A DNA stretch of 64,000 nucleotides from Thereva unica (Eukaryota; Arthropoda; Insecta; Diptera; Therevidae): the NCBI GenBank assembly GCA_949987705.1, contig OX465281.1, positions 98,798,326 through 98,862,325 on the forward strand. The letters run 5' to 3'. Position numbers and translations under genes: made by a program. Shown one piece after another: positions 20,075 to 30,757 of the stretch (position 1 is its first letter; each line of letters starts with the position of its first letter). The notes beneath the pieces were generated by a model that searched no databases, was not told where the DNA came from, and saw only the letters and a list, made by a program, of their open reading frames with translations.

Positions 20075-20556
20075 TGTGATGATTATGCGCCATCTGTTTG
20101 TCGAGAGGATGAATCAATGATTTTCGGTTGTTGTCTGAATTAAGAATTTATGTACTAAACTAACGAGCGATAAGCGAAGACAACTTCAAGCTGGTCGAAA
20201 CTAAAAGAAACATAGAACATACCACAAGGAACCAGAAAACGAAGGTTCCAGAAAGTAGACAAAGGTGGAGCTGCCTATATAAAAGCGCCTGGCAGCCGCT
20301 ATCGAGTCAGTTTTGATTATAAAGGCGATACAAGTGTTCCAAAGTAAAAAGTGGTGATTTATAGTGAAATAAAAAGCGATAATTAGAATTGAATAGTGCG
20401 AAATATTAAATTTGCTAGTGATTATAGTGAACTGTAAGAATTGTGTTAGTAATTAAATTGTGTTTTGGTTTGTGATAAATAAATTATTGTGTGGATAATT
20501 AAAAAGTGTATTCCTTAATTAATCCTACGAATTCGTTAAGCAGTAAAAACGTAACA
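20075..20556 (+). repeat. 3' LTR of Gypsy copy 1
   Basis: 482 bp, TG...CA, uninterrupted, and the reference for reconstructing the split 5' LTR. TATA box near 20275, AATAAA near 20480. Followed by the ATAT target duplication. Confidence 0.96.
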
Positions 20557-20710
20557 ATATATTAAAAATTTTATTAAATTAATATTCAATTCAAATTACA
20601 TGAAAAAATAAAATAAACAAGTTTACAACTTTATACTCTTCTTTCTTTTATTTACCTGGTTTATAGCTACTCCAAAAATAATTCGAATTATGGATCATCC
20701 CAAATTTTTT

Positions 20711-21150
20711 ACCCTATAAACGAGGTAATTCGAATTATTACCTTGTTTATGCGTAAGCTGAATTTCGGCTTAAGACAGAATCCGGCTCCGTATAAACCGC
20801 CTTAAGTCGAAATTCGTCTCAAGCTTAATTTATTTCAGCTTAAGACGAATTTGTGTTTGCTTGTGTGTGAGGAGTTGTAGAGGAGGAGGAGAAGATGTAC
20901 AGCCTAAAGTAAACATGTAAAACTAATACTATAAGGTTGGCTTCGATCTTTTAGTCAAAATAAGAAATTCCAACAGCTTTGAGAGAGAGAATCCGAATCT
21001 GTTTATGCATTTAAGCTTAAACCCGTTTTACGCATAAACAAGGTATATGGCTTAAACCGAAATATTTCGGCTTAAGCTATTTATAAGAATGTATTTAATA
21101 CCCGTTTATACGGTAATTCGAAATTTGGATGTAACTTTGAGTTAAATCGA
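20711..21150. repeat. foldback repeat with TACCTTGTTTATGCGTAA arms
   Basis: TACCTTGTTTATGCGTAA (20739-20756) is matched exactly by its complement at 21028-21045. Flanking sequence in both arms shares GGTAATTCGAA, CCGTTTATA and GCTTAAG-type motifs. This looks like a degenerate foldback or MITE; its outer limits are uncertain. Confidence 0.55.
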
Positions 21151-21585
21151 TTTAATTTTTCTGCTATAAACTAGGTAATAGACGCCAAACACACTCCATA
21201 GACCACTCCACTCTCTGTCAAGACCTTACCTGGGGGCTACACGATCAATTTTTCAATTGCAATATTGCATTTCAGTACTAAAATTGCTCAGAGTTCAAAT
21301 GATGAGTTATCTAAAATAAAATCTTGCCCCCAGAAATGAACTTTTTACACCGCGTCACTCCGAAATCGAATCAGCTGATCCCCCTGAATTTTGCGTTGGG
21401 TTAGTTAATGTAAACAAAGAAATTCAAGCAAATAAAATTTACATTTTTTGAACTATTTATCGCAGTGATTCACATATTTATTATTGTAAATATCTAATAT
21501 ATGTGTTTAGGAACTATTTTATTTAACACATTCACCTAAAGAACGATTTTTCTCGCGCAAATTTCGCGTTGTTCTTTTTTTCACA
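21151..21585. other. no recognisable gene
   Basis: AT-rich sequence, possibly the 3' flank or terminal region of the minus-strand Gypsy element. I could not find an LTR. Confidence 0.4.
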
Positions 21586-22290
21586 GAAAACTCACTCGCT
21601 AGAACTTTCTTGATATCTTCTTATCATAACTATATCTCCTGTAACGAACGTCTTTGCTTTACATCTTTTGGCATTAAATCGCTCGAGTTGTTTTTGCTGA
21701 TCTGCTCTTATTGATTCGAGGGCCCTTTACCGACTCTCGTTTGTTCGTCTCGTTGTTTTATATCTGTGTTGTAGATTTCATCTTCAATTTCAGAATGAAC
21801 CGGATCTCGCGGGGAAAAGTTAAATAGCAGTTGGAATGGAGTGTCTCCAATGGCTCTATGATAAGTATTTTTAAGGCTCCATTACACTGATCCCAAGTGT
21901 TGATCCCAATCTCTTCCAGCTTCTCGTAATGATAACGTCGCCAACATAGATGTGATGGAGCGGTTCAAACGTTCAACCTGGCCGTTTGCTTTCGGGGTAG
22001 CTGTCGTATTCCTAATATGAATCACATCAAAATCCTTACACATTCCTTCGAATTGATGACCAGTAAACGCCGTTCCTAAATCAGTGATAATCTTCGATGG
22101 TCGACCAAATATATGCATCATATCTCTAACGGCTTTTGCTGTCGTAATAGATTTCGTATTTCTCACTGCTTTCAATAGACAAAATCTCGTGAATCCATCA
22201 ACAATGGCTAACACGTATGTGTTTCCCCTGACACTCTTCACAAACGGGCCCAGATGATCAGCATGTATTACAAAAAAACAGTGGGTGTGT
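21586..22290 (-). pseudogene. pol: minus-strand Gypsy integrase core and C-terminal part
   Basis: From 22290 downward: HADHLGPFVKS and VDGFTRFCLL (first catalytic Asp), IITDLGTAFTGHQFE (second Asp) and ANGQVERLNRSI (Glu). Then come, across a frame change, YHRAIGDTPFQLLFNFSPR and RFNAKRCKAKTFVTGDIVMI to about 21600. The triad residues are visible, but the gene is split and frameshifted. Confidence 0.88.
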
Positions 22291-22310
22291 GTACTTATGT
22301 ACACGCATTA

Positions 22311-24451
22311 GAAGTTATACTTCTTTGGCGTGATTTTAAGACTAATTTTTAATTTCTACACAAATATTTTATTGGATTTTTCTATTTTCGTACGTTGGAA
22401 GGTGCAAGCATTATGATGCAGACACGCTCAAGGCTGTCGGTTATACCGTATTCTAATCCTAACTAAAATCACCAATTACTTGGGTCATTAGGCCTAATAA
22501 CAATTATCTTAAGATGGGCTTAAGATGCCTCATGAAATTCTCTTAAGACTGGCTAATTTTCTACCAAAACGTAATGAATGTTAAGCTTAATATGCGTCGC
22601 AAAGCATTTATTTACCTGATAATACTACTGGTACTTCTAAGCCCAACTCACTTCTTTTTTGTTCATTTCCGCCTTAGCTTCTGATTGAGGAATTTAGCTT
22701 CTCCTCCACTTTAGTCAGTAAATCAAACGATCGTACAATTATAGTCTAAGACGTTCGTTGCTCTTAGCCGTGCCTTTTGCTGTAGGTGTAGGTGATACGA
22801 AGAGTTTCATACTAAGGACATTAATGAATCGGCAAATACAGCATCAACGCTTCCATTGAGTGACAACACTCCGAACCTGTCCAAACACCATCGTTGGACG
22901 CTTGACATTGGACATTCGTAGTTCGAGTAGCGGCCACACGATCCATCAAAGGTCCAACGTTGGAAAGTGCACATAGCATCGTTTAGAGCCGGATTTAGCT
23001 GAAAACTAGGATATGTAATTTATTTCCCTCCATAGCCTCTGGGTAAAAACCTCCTCACCCATGGACATCGTGAACGGACTTTGGCTACGAATTTTTATAT
23101 GCCCATATAATAATAAACTTAATAGCGAAAGGATTGGAGTTGCAATGCTCCCTCCTCTACCCCTTCGCCTATATCGTCCGCAGGCCGTATCAGAACATCA
23201 AAATTGGCAGCGTGCAGTAAATTAGGGCATGAGATAAAAATGCAGCACGCTGCAATCAAAAGTATTTCAATTGGCTGAGGCTGGTAAAATGACAAGCAAA
23301 GCAGCGTGCTGCATGTTCATATCATGTCTTAAATTTGCAGAACGCAAATTTAGTGAACCAATATGTTTTAATGGTTTAATTGTGAAGGTGACCAATTTTG
23401 TTTATATTCGCTGTGGTTTTGTCGAGTTATTTTAGGGCAAAAATGTTGAATTTGTGTGGTTATTGAGTTAAAAGTGAATTTAAAGTGATTAAAGCTTGTT
23501 GAAGAATAATTTTTAAAAATATTAAAGCAGAAAAATATGTAGGAAAAAGTTCAAAATTTTTGTTATTCATGTTGTGTGGTGGTACTTGCACTTATGTTTT
23601 AATAACTATTCCGTAATCATTTTAACTAGGTATTTTAAATTCACTTTTAATTTCATTACCACATAAATCCAACATTTTTTCCCTAAATTAACACGAAAAA
23701 ACCACCATGAACGTAAACAAAACTGGTCACCTTATCAATTTCATTCAATTTATTCACTCGGATCACTAACTAACTTATCACCGATAATGCACGTGCAGTA
23801 TAAAATGTTAAAATCCAATATTTTGCAACTTCTTACAAGTTAAAAACTTGGCGAGTCTATGATATTACACTACTAGTGAGAGAAATTATGCCTTCCATCC
23901 AGTAAAACTCCTCACCCACAAACAGCTGACACAATACACACTAACGAATCTTCTTTTGTCCACGAAAAACCAAACATACGCTTAGCTGATGACTCGAACA
24001 TGAAATTTATTTCCCTCCATAGCCTCAGCATAAAAACCCCCTCACCCATCGACATCGTGAACCGGCATCGGCTGCGAGTTTTCATATGCCCATAGTACTC
24101 ACTGTATTCAGAAACAAGGTAATGTAAAAGACTGTATACCGTATACGGTATTTTAGTGCTGATGTCACGTGGGGGACACTTCCCATATAAAATCGAAGCT
24201 GTTGTTGTTGTTTCAGCATTACGGCTGACGTCACCAGGCGCCCATTTTTTACGATATTCGAAGCTGCCGTCGCTTCGGTATACCGTGCATAATAATGATA
24301 ATCAAAGTGCGCATGAAGAATGGAAGTTGAAATGCTTGCCCTCCATTGCCTCCACCCCTTCGCCCATATCCTCAAGTTGCGTTGCGTTGCGAATTCGTCA
24401 AAATTCACTCTCATAATATTTTTCAAAACGCGCCTAAAGAAGTATAACTTC
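22311..24451. mobile_element. 2.14-kb insertion with GAAGTTATACTTCTTTGGCG ends
   Basis: The integrase reading frame is broken between a VGVPF phrase (24460) and a VIHADH phrase (22270). The inserted DNA has imperfect inverted ends: GAAGTTATACTTCTTTGGCG at 22311 and CGCCTAAAGAAGTATAACTT(C) ending at 24451. A further ~35 bp at the left (22275-22310, with a GTGTGTAC..GTACACGC dyad) is also foreign to the frame and may be the true outer end. Two blocks inside are direct repeats (about 23010-23180 and 24000-24390, sharing TTATTTCCCTCCATAGCCTC). No transposase was recognised, so it is non-autonomous or composite. Confidence 0.65.
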
Positions 24452-24459
24452 AAAAATGG

Positions 24460-24834
24460 AACACCAACTTTGTCAATTGAATGTAATAGTCCGCTCTTTT
24501 TGCCTCTTGGAACTTTATGATACAAGCACTCAATACAGCTGCCTATGTAATTTTTCATATAGTTTCCCATTTTTGGAAACCAAAATTTTTCCTGTATTTT
24601 ATGAATAGTTTTATCAACTCCAATATGACCAAATTTATCATGATAATTATGGACTATTCGCCATCTAGACTTTTCCGGAACAATAAATCTAACATCTCCA
24701 TCAATTTTTTTGTATATTCTTCCTTCTAAACATTGGTGCTCCTTTTGAATTCTTTTATCATCGGCATCCAGCTCCTTATTTTTCATTAACACGTCTCTGA
24801 TATATTGTATCTTCTTATCCCCTCTCTGCAACAA
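24460..24834 (-). pseudogene. pol: minus-strand Gypsy integrase zinc-finger region
   Basis: Contains the HHCC finger (HNYHDKFGHIGVDKT ... CIECLYHK) and the KIQEKFWFPKM phrase typical of the integrase N-terminus. The real frame ends at the insertion point after SIDKVGVPF; codons beyond that belong to the inserted DNA. Confidence 0.85.
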
Positions 24835-24840
24835 CGTTAG

Positions 24841-25338
24841 CTAATCATCCTCACTTAGGTCAGTATATAGAGATACCAATTCAGCGACACTCTTTATTTC
24901 CTCAGGTTCTCCAAAGGGGTTACGACTCAAACTGTCAACATGCGCCATTAATTTTCCAGAGCTATGACGGATTTTAAAAGTGAACTCTTCTATTGCCAAC
25001 CACCATCTTCCTATTCTAGGTATTAGTTCCTTTTTTGCAAATAAACTTCGAACAGAGTTGCAGTCCGTTACTACTACGAATTCGATCCCTATGAAGTACA
25101 CTCTGAATTTCTGCAGCGTCCAAACAACAGCTAATGTTTCCAGCTCTGTACTGTGACACCTGGATTCTTCCTTGCTTGCCTGTCTGCTACCGTACACTAC
25201 TGGATGCATCTTCCCATCCATTTGCCTCTGTAGAATAATAGAACCTAAGCCAACTTGGCTGGCGTCTGTGTGAACTTCTGTATCTGCTCCATTAGTATAA
25301 ATAGCAAGAACTGGTCTCTCAAGCAACTTAGCCTCCAA
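24841..25338 (-). pseudogene. pol: minus-strand Gypsy RNase H
   Basis: RNase H domain with VHTDASQVGLGSIILQRQ, TELETLAVVW and VVTDCNSV, carrying the acidic catalytic residues, followed by the tether IRHSSGKLMAHVDSLSRNP. It ends at a stop at 24841-24843 just before the integrase frame. Confidence 0.87.
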
Positions 25339-25453
25339 TAATAAGAAAGAACTTTCCTCCTTTTCACCAAATCTCCATTCACTATTTTTCTTTATTAGCC
25401 CAGTGAGTGGACGAGCTAGTGTAGCGAATCCTTGTATGAACTGTCTAAAATAA

Positions 25454-25948
25454 CTACAGGAGTCCTATAAACTGTGTCACCTCATGCACGTTCTCGGGAG
25501 TCTTAAAACCTGCAACGCACTCTAATTTCCGTTGGCTTGGTTTAATCTTTCCGTCTTCAATTAAAAATCCTAAAAATTCCGCTTCATTTATAAGGAATCT
25601 GCATTTCTTCATATTTAATGTTAAATTAGCTTCTTGTATTACCTTTAGCACTGTTTTAAGATTATCGACAGCCTCAATCTCATTTTCCTACGGTATCAAT
25701 ATGTCATCGAAATAAGCTAAAGCTATTGTATATCTTAACGGACTCAACACATCATTGATAAGCTTTTGGAATATGGCCGGTCCATTGCAAACACCAAATG
25801 GAAGTCTTAAAAATTCATAATGTCCATTGGGCGCCACAAATGCAGTTAATTGTCTTGATTTTTCACTCACGGGAATCTGATAGTTACCACTTTTCATATC
25901 TAATGTAGAAAACCAAGTTTTACCTGACACTCTCCTCTTCGCAGACAA
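25454..25948 (-). pseudogene. pol: minus-strand Gypsy reverse transcriptase
   Basis: Two frames cover the RT palm and thumb: WFSTLDMKSGNYQIPV, LRLPFGVCNGPAIFQKLI and the catalytic LAYFDDILIP (25948-25688), then LNMKKCRFL..EAEFLGFLIE and a TQFIGLL phrase (25651-25454). A stop and a frameshift separate these from each other and from RNase H. Confidence 0.88.
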
Positions 25949-26340
25949 TGCCTCTCGTAATTATTTCTCCCTTTTTAAATTGTATAGGCTCCTTTGAAGA
26001 ATTTATGATTGGTATCCTGTAAATTTCTCTTGAATTCCTTACGACACAATTTGGCACAAATGATCCACCTCTCTTTTGACCAGCCTCTATAAGTACATCA
26101 GTAAATAATCCATCACTCGTACAACTGTCAATGCTACTAAAATGATTTGGAGGAATAACACTAGCATCCTTCGCCCATAATGCTATTTTTGCTTTTGGTA
26201 ATAATGGAATGTGAAAATTTTGGAGGCAGTCGTCTTCAATAGTTTCTTTCTCAACTTCAAATATTCTAATAATGTTGCCTTTCTTAATTATAGCAATATG
26301 CGGCTGCTCAGTGAACGACTGGTATTTGTAATCAACGATT
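25949..26340 (-). pseudogene. minus-strand Gypsy region upstream of RT
   Basis: Read on the minus strand it gives a long, mostly open stretch ending near a KGEIITRGIV phrase, in the position of the protease-to-RT linker. I did not find a DTG/DSG protease motif. Confidence 0.5.
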
Positions 26341-26350
26341 GTCAGGGTGA

Positions 26351-26794
26351 TGTCTGAACTAATGATTTATGTACTAAACTAAAATTGGAAGGAGCGATAA
26401 GTGAAGACAACTTCAAGCTTCTGGACGAAAAGAAAAGAACGTACCACTAGGCTCTAGAAAAGGGACGAAGGTTCCAGAAGTTAGATAAAGGTGGAGCTTG
26501 GATATAAAAGCGGCTTGCAGGCGCTGAGAAAGTCAGTTTTTGATTTGAAAGGCGATAAAAGTGTCTAAAGTGAGAACAGTGAAAAGTGGTGATTTAAAAG
26601 AGAATTATAAAGCGATAGATAGAATTTAATAGTGCGAGTTATTAAAGTGAAAGTGATTATAGTGAACTGTAAGAATTGTGCTTGTAATTAAATTGTGTTT
26701 TGGTTTGTAATAAATAAATTATTGTGTGGATAATTAAAAAGTGTATTCCTTAATTAATCCTACGAATCCGTTAAGCCGTAAAAAAAACGTAACA
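26351..26794 (+). repeat. 5' LTR of Gypsy copy 2, 5'-truncated
   Basis: Matches the 3' LTR from TGTCTGAACTAATG (28340) onward; the initial TGTGATCATTTATGCGCC is missing. It ends GTAACA, followed by the tRNA-Leu-type primer site at 26797-26814. Confidence 0.9.
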
Positions 26795-26908
26795 ATTGGT
26801 GTCAGAAGTAGGATTGATTAAGAGATAAGTGAAATAAGTGACTTTTTTTAAAATAATTGTGACCGGAATTTAATTTTTGTGAGTGCGAACTAAAGACATA
26901 ATAATAAA

Positions 26909-27759
26909 ATGGGTCGAAAATTAGTTGAATTGCGTGCTGTGGAGTTGAAAAGAGAACTAAGTAAACGCTCGTTGTCAACGGTGGGTACTAAAAATTCCCT
27001 AACCGCGCTGCTTCGAGAAGCTATGGTGAACGAGTGTAAAGATCCTGAAACCTACATGTTTGAAGGCGAGGTAGAAGCAGAGCCAGAAGAAGCAACAGTG
27101 AGTATGGCAGAACTTTTTAAGACATTGATGGTGATGAAAGAAGCGCAAGAACGGTCATCAGCAGAGATGAAGGAAGTGCAAGAACGTGCATCAGCGGATA
27201 TGAAAGAAGCGACAGCCGATATGAAAGAAGCGCAAGAACGGTCATCCGCAGAGATGAAAGAAGCGACAACAGAGATCAAGGCGGAAGTGTTGGCGTTAAA
27301 AGGTGAACAGAAATTATTAGCAGTAGCTCATGAACGCTCGTTAGCAGAACTCAAAGAGTCTATGGAAGAACAGAGAAACCAGATGGAGCAGAAATTCAAA
27401 CTAATGTCACTCTGTTGACAAAAAGCTGGAAAATCTCGAATCTTCCATTAAAGCAAATGCAGAGAAATGATCTGGAAAAGCTCGAAAATTCTATGAGGGA
27501 AAATGATGAAAAGTTGATGATTAAGCTAGAGTCTGTCAGAGCCGAGCTAGAAAGGGTAAAGATTCACCACCCAGCGATGGCATCTCACGAAGTCATCGGA
27601 GTTAGGAAACTGCAGCCTCCAACTTTCGACGGGCAAAGCCCATGGCCTACTTATAAGCTTCAATTCGAAGCAGCAACAGCAGGCAATTTCTGGACTGAGG
27701 AGGAAAAAGCAACGGCCTTAACTTTGTCACTAGGGGGTACAGCAGCAGATATATTGTAG
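26909..27759 (+). pseudogene. gag: Gypsy copy 2 gag, intact N-terminus, then broken
   Basis: Starts MGRKLVELRAVELKRELSK and keeps the N-terminal SAP-like motif that is frameshifted in copy 1. Coiled-coil repeats of the MKEAQERSSAE type follow, in a different number and order from copy 1. A stop at 27416-27418 interrupts it, and the capsid region continues in another frame (27415-27759) until a further stop and the deletion at about 27843. Confidence 0.88.
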
Positions 27760-27912
27760 TCAATACCAGCAGAACATCGCAACAGCTACGGGTTCTTAGT
27801 TCAAGCGCTGGAAATGCGTTACGGTGATCAGCACCTGCAAGAGGGAGGCCGAAAACAATGACTCCGTGTCTCCCCGCAGACAGCAGCAGGGAAACGAATA
27901 AAGACTAACTCC

Positions 27913-28205
27913 ATGGGGTGGGAGGTGTCATCATCACCACTCGGTGTCATCATCACCACCATCAAACAACTGCAGCGTAGTGGCAACAGCCTTGTCATCG
28001 ATGGAAAGATTGGAGCCGAAAAATGCACAATAACTGCAGATACTGGTGCTTCAAAATCTATTATCCGCGCTGACATGGTCGGTAATAAATGGCTGAAAGA
28101 CGCACGCCAATATAAACTGAAAACTGCAACAGGTGAGCCAGTACGATTACACGAGGAAATTATGTTGGATGGAGCTCTCGCTGACATTGGATTTTCACAT
28201 TGTGC
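27913..28205 (+). pseudogene. pro: Gypsy copy 2 protease fragment
   Basis: Opens with ATG 12 bp after the gag TAA and reads into the protease with TADTGASKSII, then is cut by the large deletion at about 28201. Codons after that point come from the very end of pol in another frame. Confidence 0.8.
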
Positions 28206-28269
28206 CCATATCATCAGCCGGATCCAGGATAGACAACGTTTCGGGACAAACAGTCCTAATAAGGGGCAA

Positions 28270-28772
28270 TGTGATCATTTATGCGCCATCTGTTCGTTAA
28301 AAATCTGGATCAACGATTGACGTTAACGACTGTTTTTGTTGTCTGAACTAATGATTTATGTACTAAACTAAAATTGGAACGAAAGCTAATTGAAGACAAC
28401 TTCAAGCTTATTGTCGAAAAGGAAAGAACATACCACTAGGCACTAGAAAAGGGACGAAGGTTCCAGAAGTTAGATAAAGGTGGAGCTGGGATATAAAAGC
28501 GACTTGCAGGCGCTGAGTGAGTCAGTTTTCATTTAAAAGGCGATGAAAGTGTTCTAAAGTGAGACCAGTGAAAAGTGGTGATTTAAAAGTGTATTAAAAG
28601 CGATAGATAGAATTTTATAATGCGAAGTATTAAATTGAAAGTGATTTTTATAAGAATTGTGTTTGTTATTAAATTGTGTTTTGGTGTGTAACAAATAAAT
28701 ATTTGTGTGGATAATTAAAAAGTGTGTTCCTTAATTAATCATACGAATCCGTTAAGCCGTAAAAACGTAACA
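28270..28772 (+). repeat. 3' LTR of Gypsy copy 2
   Basis: 503 bp, TG...CA, with ATATAAAAG near 28491 and TCAGTT about 30 bp further, AATAAA-type signal near 28695 and the family ending CGTAACA. Confidence 0.9.
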
Positions 28773-29334
28773 ATATAATCGGCCATGTTTTTTTGGCTAC
28801 TTGTGACTGTGGCGCCCTCATTAATCAAACGAAAATTGAAAACACGGACTTTGTACTCCTTGTATAGTCTCCCTGGTAAGCTTTTTGAACGAGCTCCAGA
28901 TATGTCAACCTCTGACCCAAAAAAAGAAGATAATAAAATACATTTCTGTCCAAAAAGGTACAACTTTCTCTTCTCCTCTTGCCCTGCCCCTCTGTCAGGA
29001 AACCCGGATTTTTAGTGCTGATGTTATGATCCGTGTATGCCGGCCCAAAGGCTGCCGGTGGCGCTGCGCAAGTTAAGTATACGAACGATCCTGAAGATAA
29101 CAAACTAGAATTCCAAGAAATAATATCGAAATATATTCAACGGAACTAGAAAAAATCGTGCTAATTGCACAGAAATCTCTCTAGACTTTTGAAAAGCAAA
29201 AGTCTCAGACTGCAGATTGCAACATGCAACTAAAAAACATGTATCCCACCTTGGTTTGTCTTATCATTTAAGAATATTTTGATAACAGTCTTAATTTTTG
29301 AAATGGAAATTAAAATGAAAATTAAATGAAGAAG
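28773..29334. other. no recognisable gene
   Basis: Several overlapping open frames of 60-90 codons (28739-29103) on both strands. None has a family motif. Confidence 0.45.
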
Positions 29335-29343
29335 TTAGTCTAA

Positions 29344-29518
29344 AGGCTCAAGCAGAACCAATCCGTTCCGTCCGTTTTTAAAAGTTGGAAATTTGACATT
29401 TCCATAAACTTTCCATGAGACGAACGGAACGGTAGCCACAATCAAGCGGACGGAATGTCAAAAAGAACAAAGGAAAAACGTGCGGAGCGGACGGAGCGGA
29501 TTGGTTGTGCTTCAGCCT
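29344..29518. mobile_element. 175-bp MITE with 9-bp flanking repeats
   Basis: Terminal inverted repeats (AGGCTCAAGCAGAACCAATC at the left; complement of GATTGGTTGTGCTTCAGCCT at the right) enclose further CCGTCCG/CGGACGG motifs. The flanks are TTAGTCTAA (29335-29343) and TAAGTCTAA (29519-29527), a 9-bp duplication with one mismatch, which would suit a Mutator-like origin; 8 bp would suit hAT. Confidence 0.75.
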
Positions 29519-29584
29519 TAAGTCTAAGTACAACATATTAAAAAACTCGGGAGCCGTTTTTTTAAATAAATAAAAGTAAAACGG

Positions 29585-30757
29585 ATAAAACCCAAAAACA
29601 AAAATTGTAAAGGGTTCGGCGATTGTTTGCCGAAAAAATGAAAACTGGAAACACTGAACTGAAAAAACCAAAAATTTAAAGTAATGAACTTTATTGAATT
29701 CCATTTATTTAATATTAAAAACGAAAAATGTTAAACGAATATCTTAAATATAATGTCTTGCAAAGAACTAATATGAGAGCACGGCAATTGGAAATTTGTT
29801 AAATATCTAATCTAAAAAAGGATTGATATAAGAACACGGCGATCTGAAATTCGTAAGATGTCTCATCTAAACGAATACTGATAAAAAATCCCATCTGAAA
29901 AATCATTGATATGAAAACATAGCGACCTACAATTCGTTGAATATGCAATCTAATAAAGAACTGATATAAGAACACGGTGATTTTAAATTCGTTAAATACA
30001 TTATTAAACACTTTACTTCTCTAGCAGCACGAATCAACATGGTTGTGAGCATAACCAATAAAATCGCTGGGTATGCATATGTGGTGGGTTACGTGACTAT
30101 TGCACGGAATGTGTAGAGACGTAGCCATAGAAAATGTGTTAATAAATGATGTGAATTATTTGTTTCTCTAACACAAATTAGCAAATAAAATTTCTTATCG
30201 CTTAAGTAATGGCTTTGTCATACAACTTTATTATAATATCAAACTTTTTACCACCCACCACATGTGCATACCCAGCGATTTTATTGGTTATGCTCACAAC
30301 CATGTTGATTCGTGCTGCTAGAGAAGTAAAGTGTTTAATAATGTATTTAACGAATTTAAAATCACCGTGTTCTTATATCAGTTCTTTATTAGATTGCATA
30401 TTCAACGAATTGTAGGTCGCTATGTTTTCATATCAATGATTTTTCAGATGGGATTTTTTATCAGTATTCGTTTAGATGAGACATCTTACGAATTTCAGAT
30501 CGCCGTGTTCTTATATCAATCCTTTTTTAGATTAGATATTTAACAAATTTCCAATTGCCGTGCTCTCATATTAGTTCTTTGCAAGACATTATATTTAAGA
30601 TATTCGTTTAACATTTTTCGTTTTTAATATTAAATAAATGGAATTCAATAAAGTTCATTACTTTAAATTTTTGGTTTTTTCAGTTCAGTGTTTCCAGTTT
30701 TCATTTTTTCGGCAAACAATCGCCGAACCCTTTACAATTTTTGTTTTTGGGTTTTAT
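29585..30757. repeat. 1.17-kb foldback head, copy A
   Basis: Arms 29585-30089 and 30253-30757 are inverted copies of about 505 bp starting ATAAAACCCAAAAAC. The 163-bp loop (30090-30252) contains TTACGTGAC at the left and CTTTTTACC at the right. No coding capacity is credible; the 70-codon frames in each arm are mirror images. Confidence 0.93.

Larger units (their letters stand above)
7904..20560 (+). mobile_element. Ty3/Gypsy LTR retrotransposon copy 1 (with nested P-like insertion)
   Basis: The element runs from a split 5' LTR starting at 7908 to a 3' LTR ending at 20556 and is flanked by ATAT on both sides (7904-7907 and 20557-20560). Without the 6,530-bp nested transposon and one copy of its 7-bp duplication, the 5' LTR is exactly 482 bp, the same as the 3' LTR, and I count about four differences between them. 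Internal order is primer-binding site, gag, protease, RT, RNase H, integrase, polypurine tract: the standard Gypsy order, with no envelope gene. It is non-functional because of a nonsense codon and frameshifts in gag and pol. The low LTR divergence suggests a fairly recent insertion. Confidence 0.95.
21586..26350 (-). mobile_element. second Ty3/Gypsy element (minus strand), decayed and interrupted
   Basis: Pol segments of a Gypsy element different from copy 1, in minus-strand order: a pre-RT/protease-side region (26340-25960), RT (25948-25454), RNase H (25338-24841), integrase zinc finger (24834-24460), a 2.1-kb insertion, then the integrase core and tail (22290-21590). Frameshifts separate most segments. 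No LTRs, primer site or gag were recognised. On the right it abuts the truncated 5' LTR of Gypsy copy 2 at about 26341-26351. Confidence 0.88.
26351..28772 (+). mobile_element. Gypsy copy 2: internally deleted relative of copy 1
   Basis: Same family as copy 1 (matching primer site, gag and LTR tail), with a diverged 3' LTR of 503 bp (28270-28772) and a 5' LTR lacking its first ~70 bp (26351-26794). Two internal deletions are visible against copy 1. At about 27843 the capsid-to-zinc-knuckle part is lost (matching roughly 15935-16410 of copy 1). At about 28201 most of protease, RT, RNase H and integrase is lost (roughly 16778-20005). It can only have moved with proteins supplied by another copy. 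Confidence 0.92.

Noticed and set aside
29799..30543. Mirror-image 70-codon ORFs in the foldback arms
   Set aside because: Identical by construction of the inverted repeat, and they end at the arm; no domain. They occur in all three heads only because the heads are copies.
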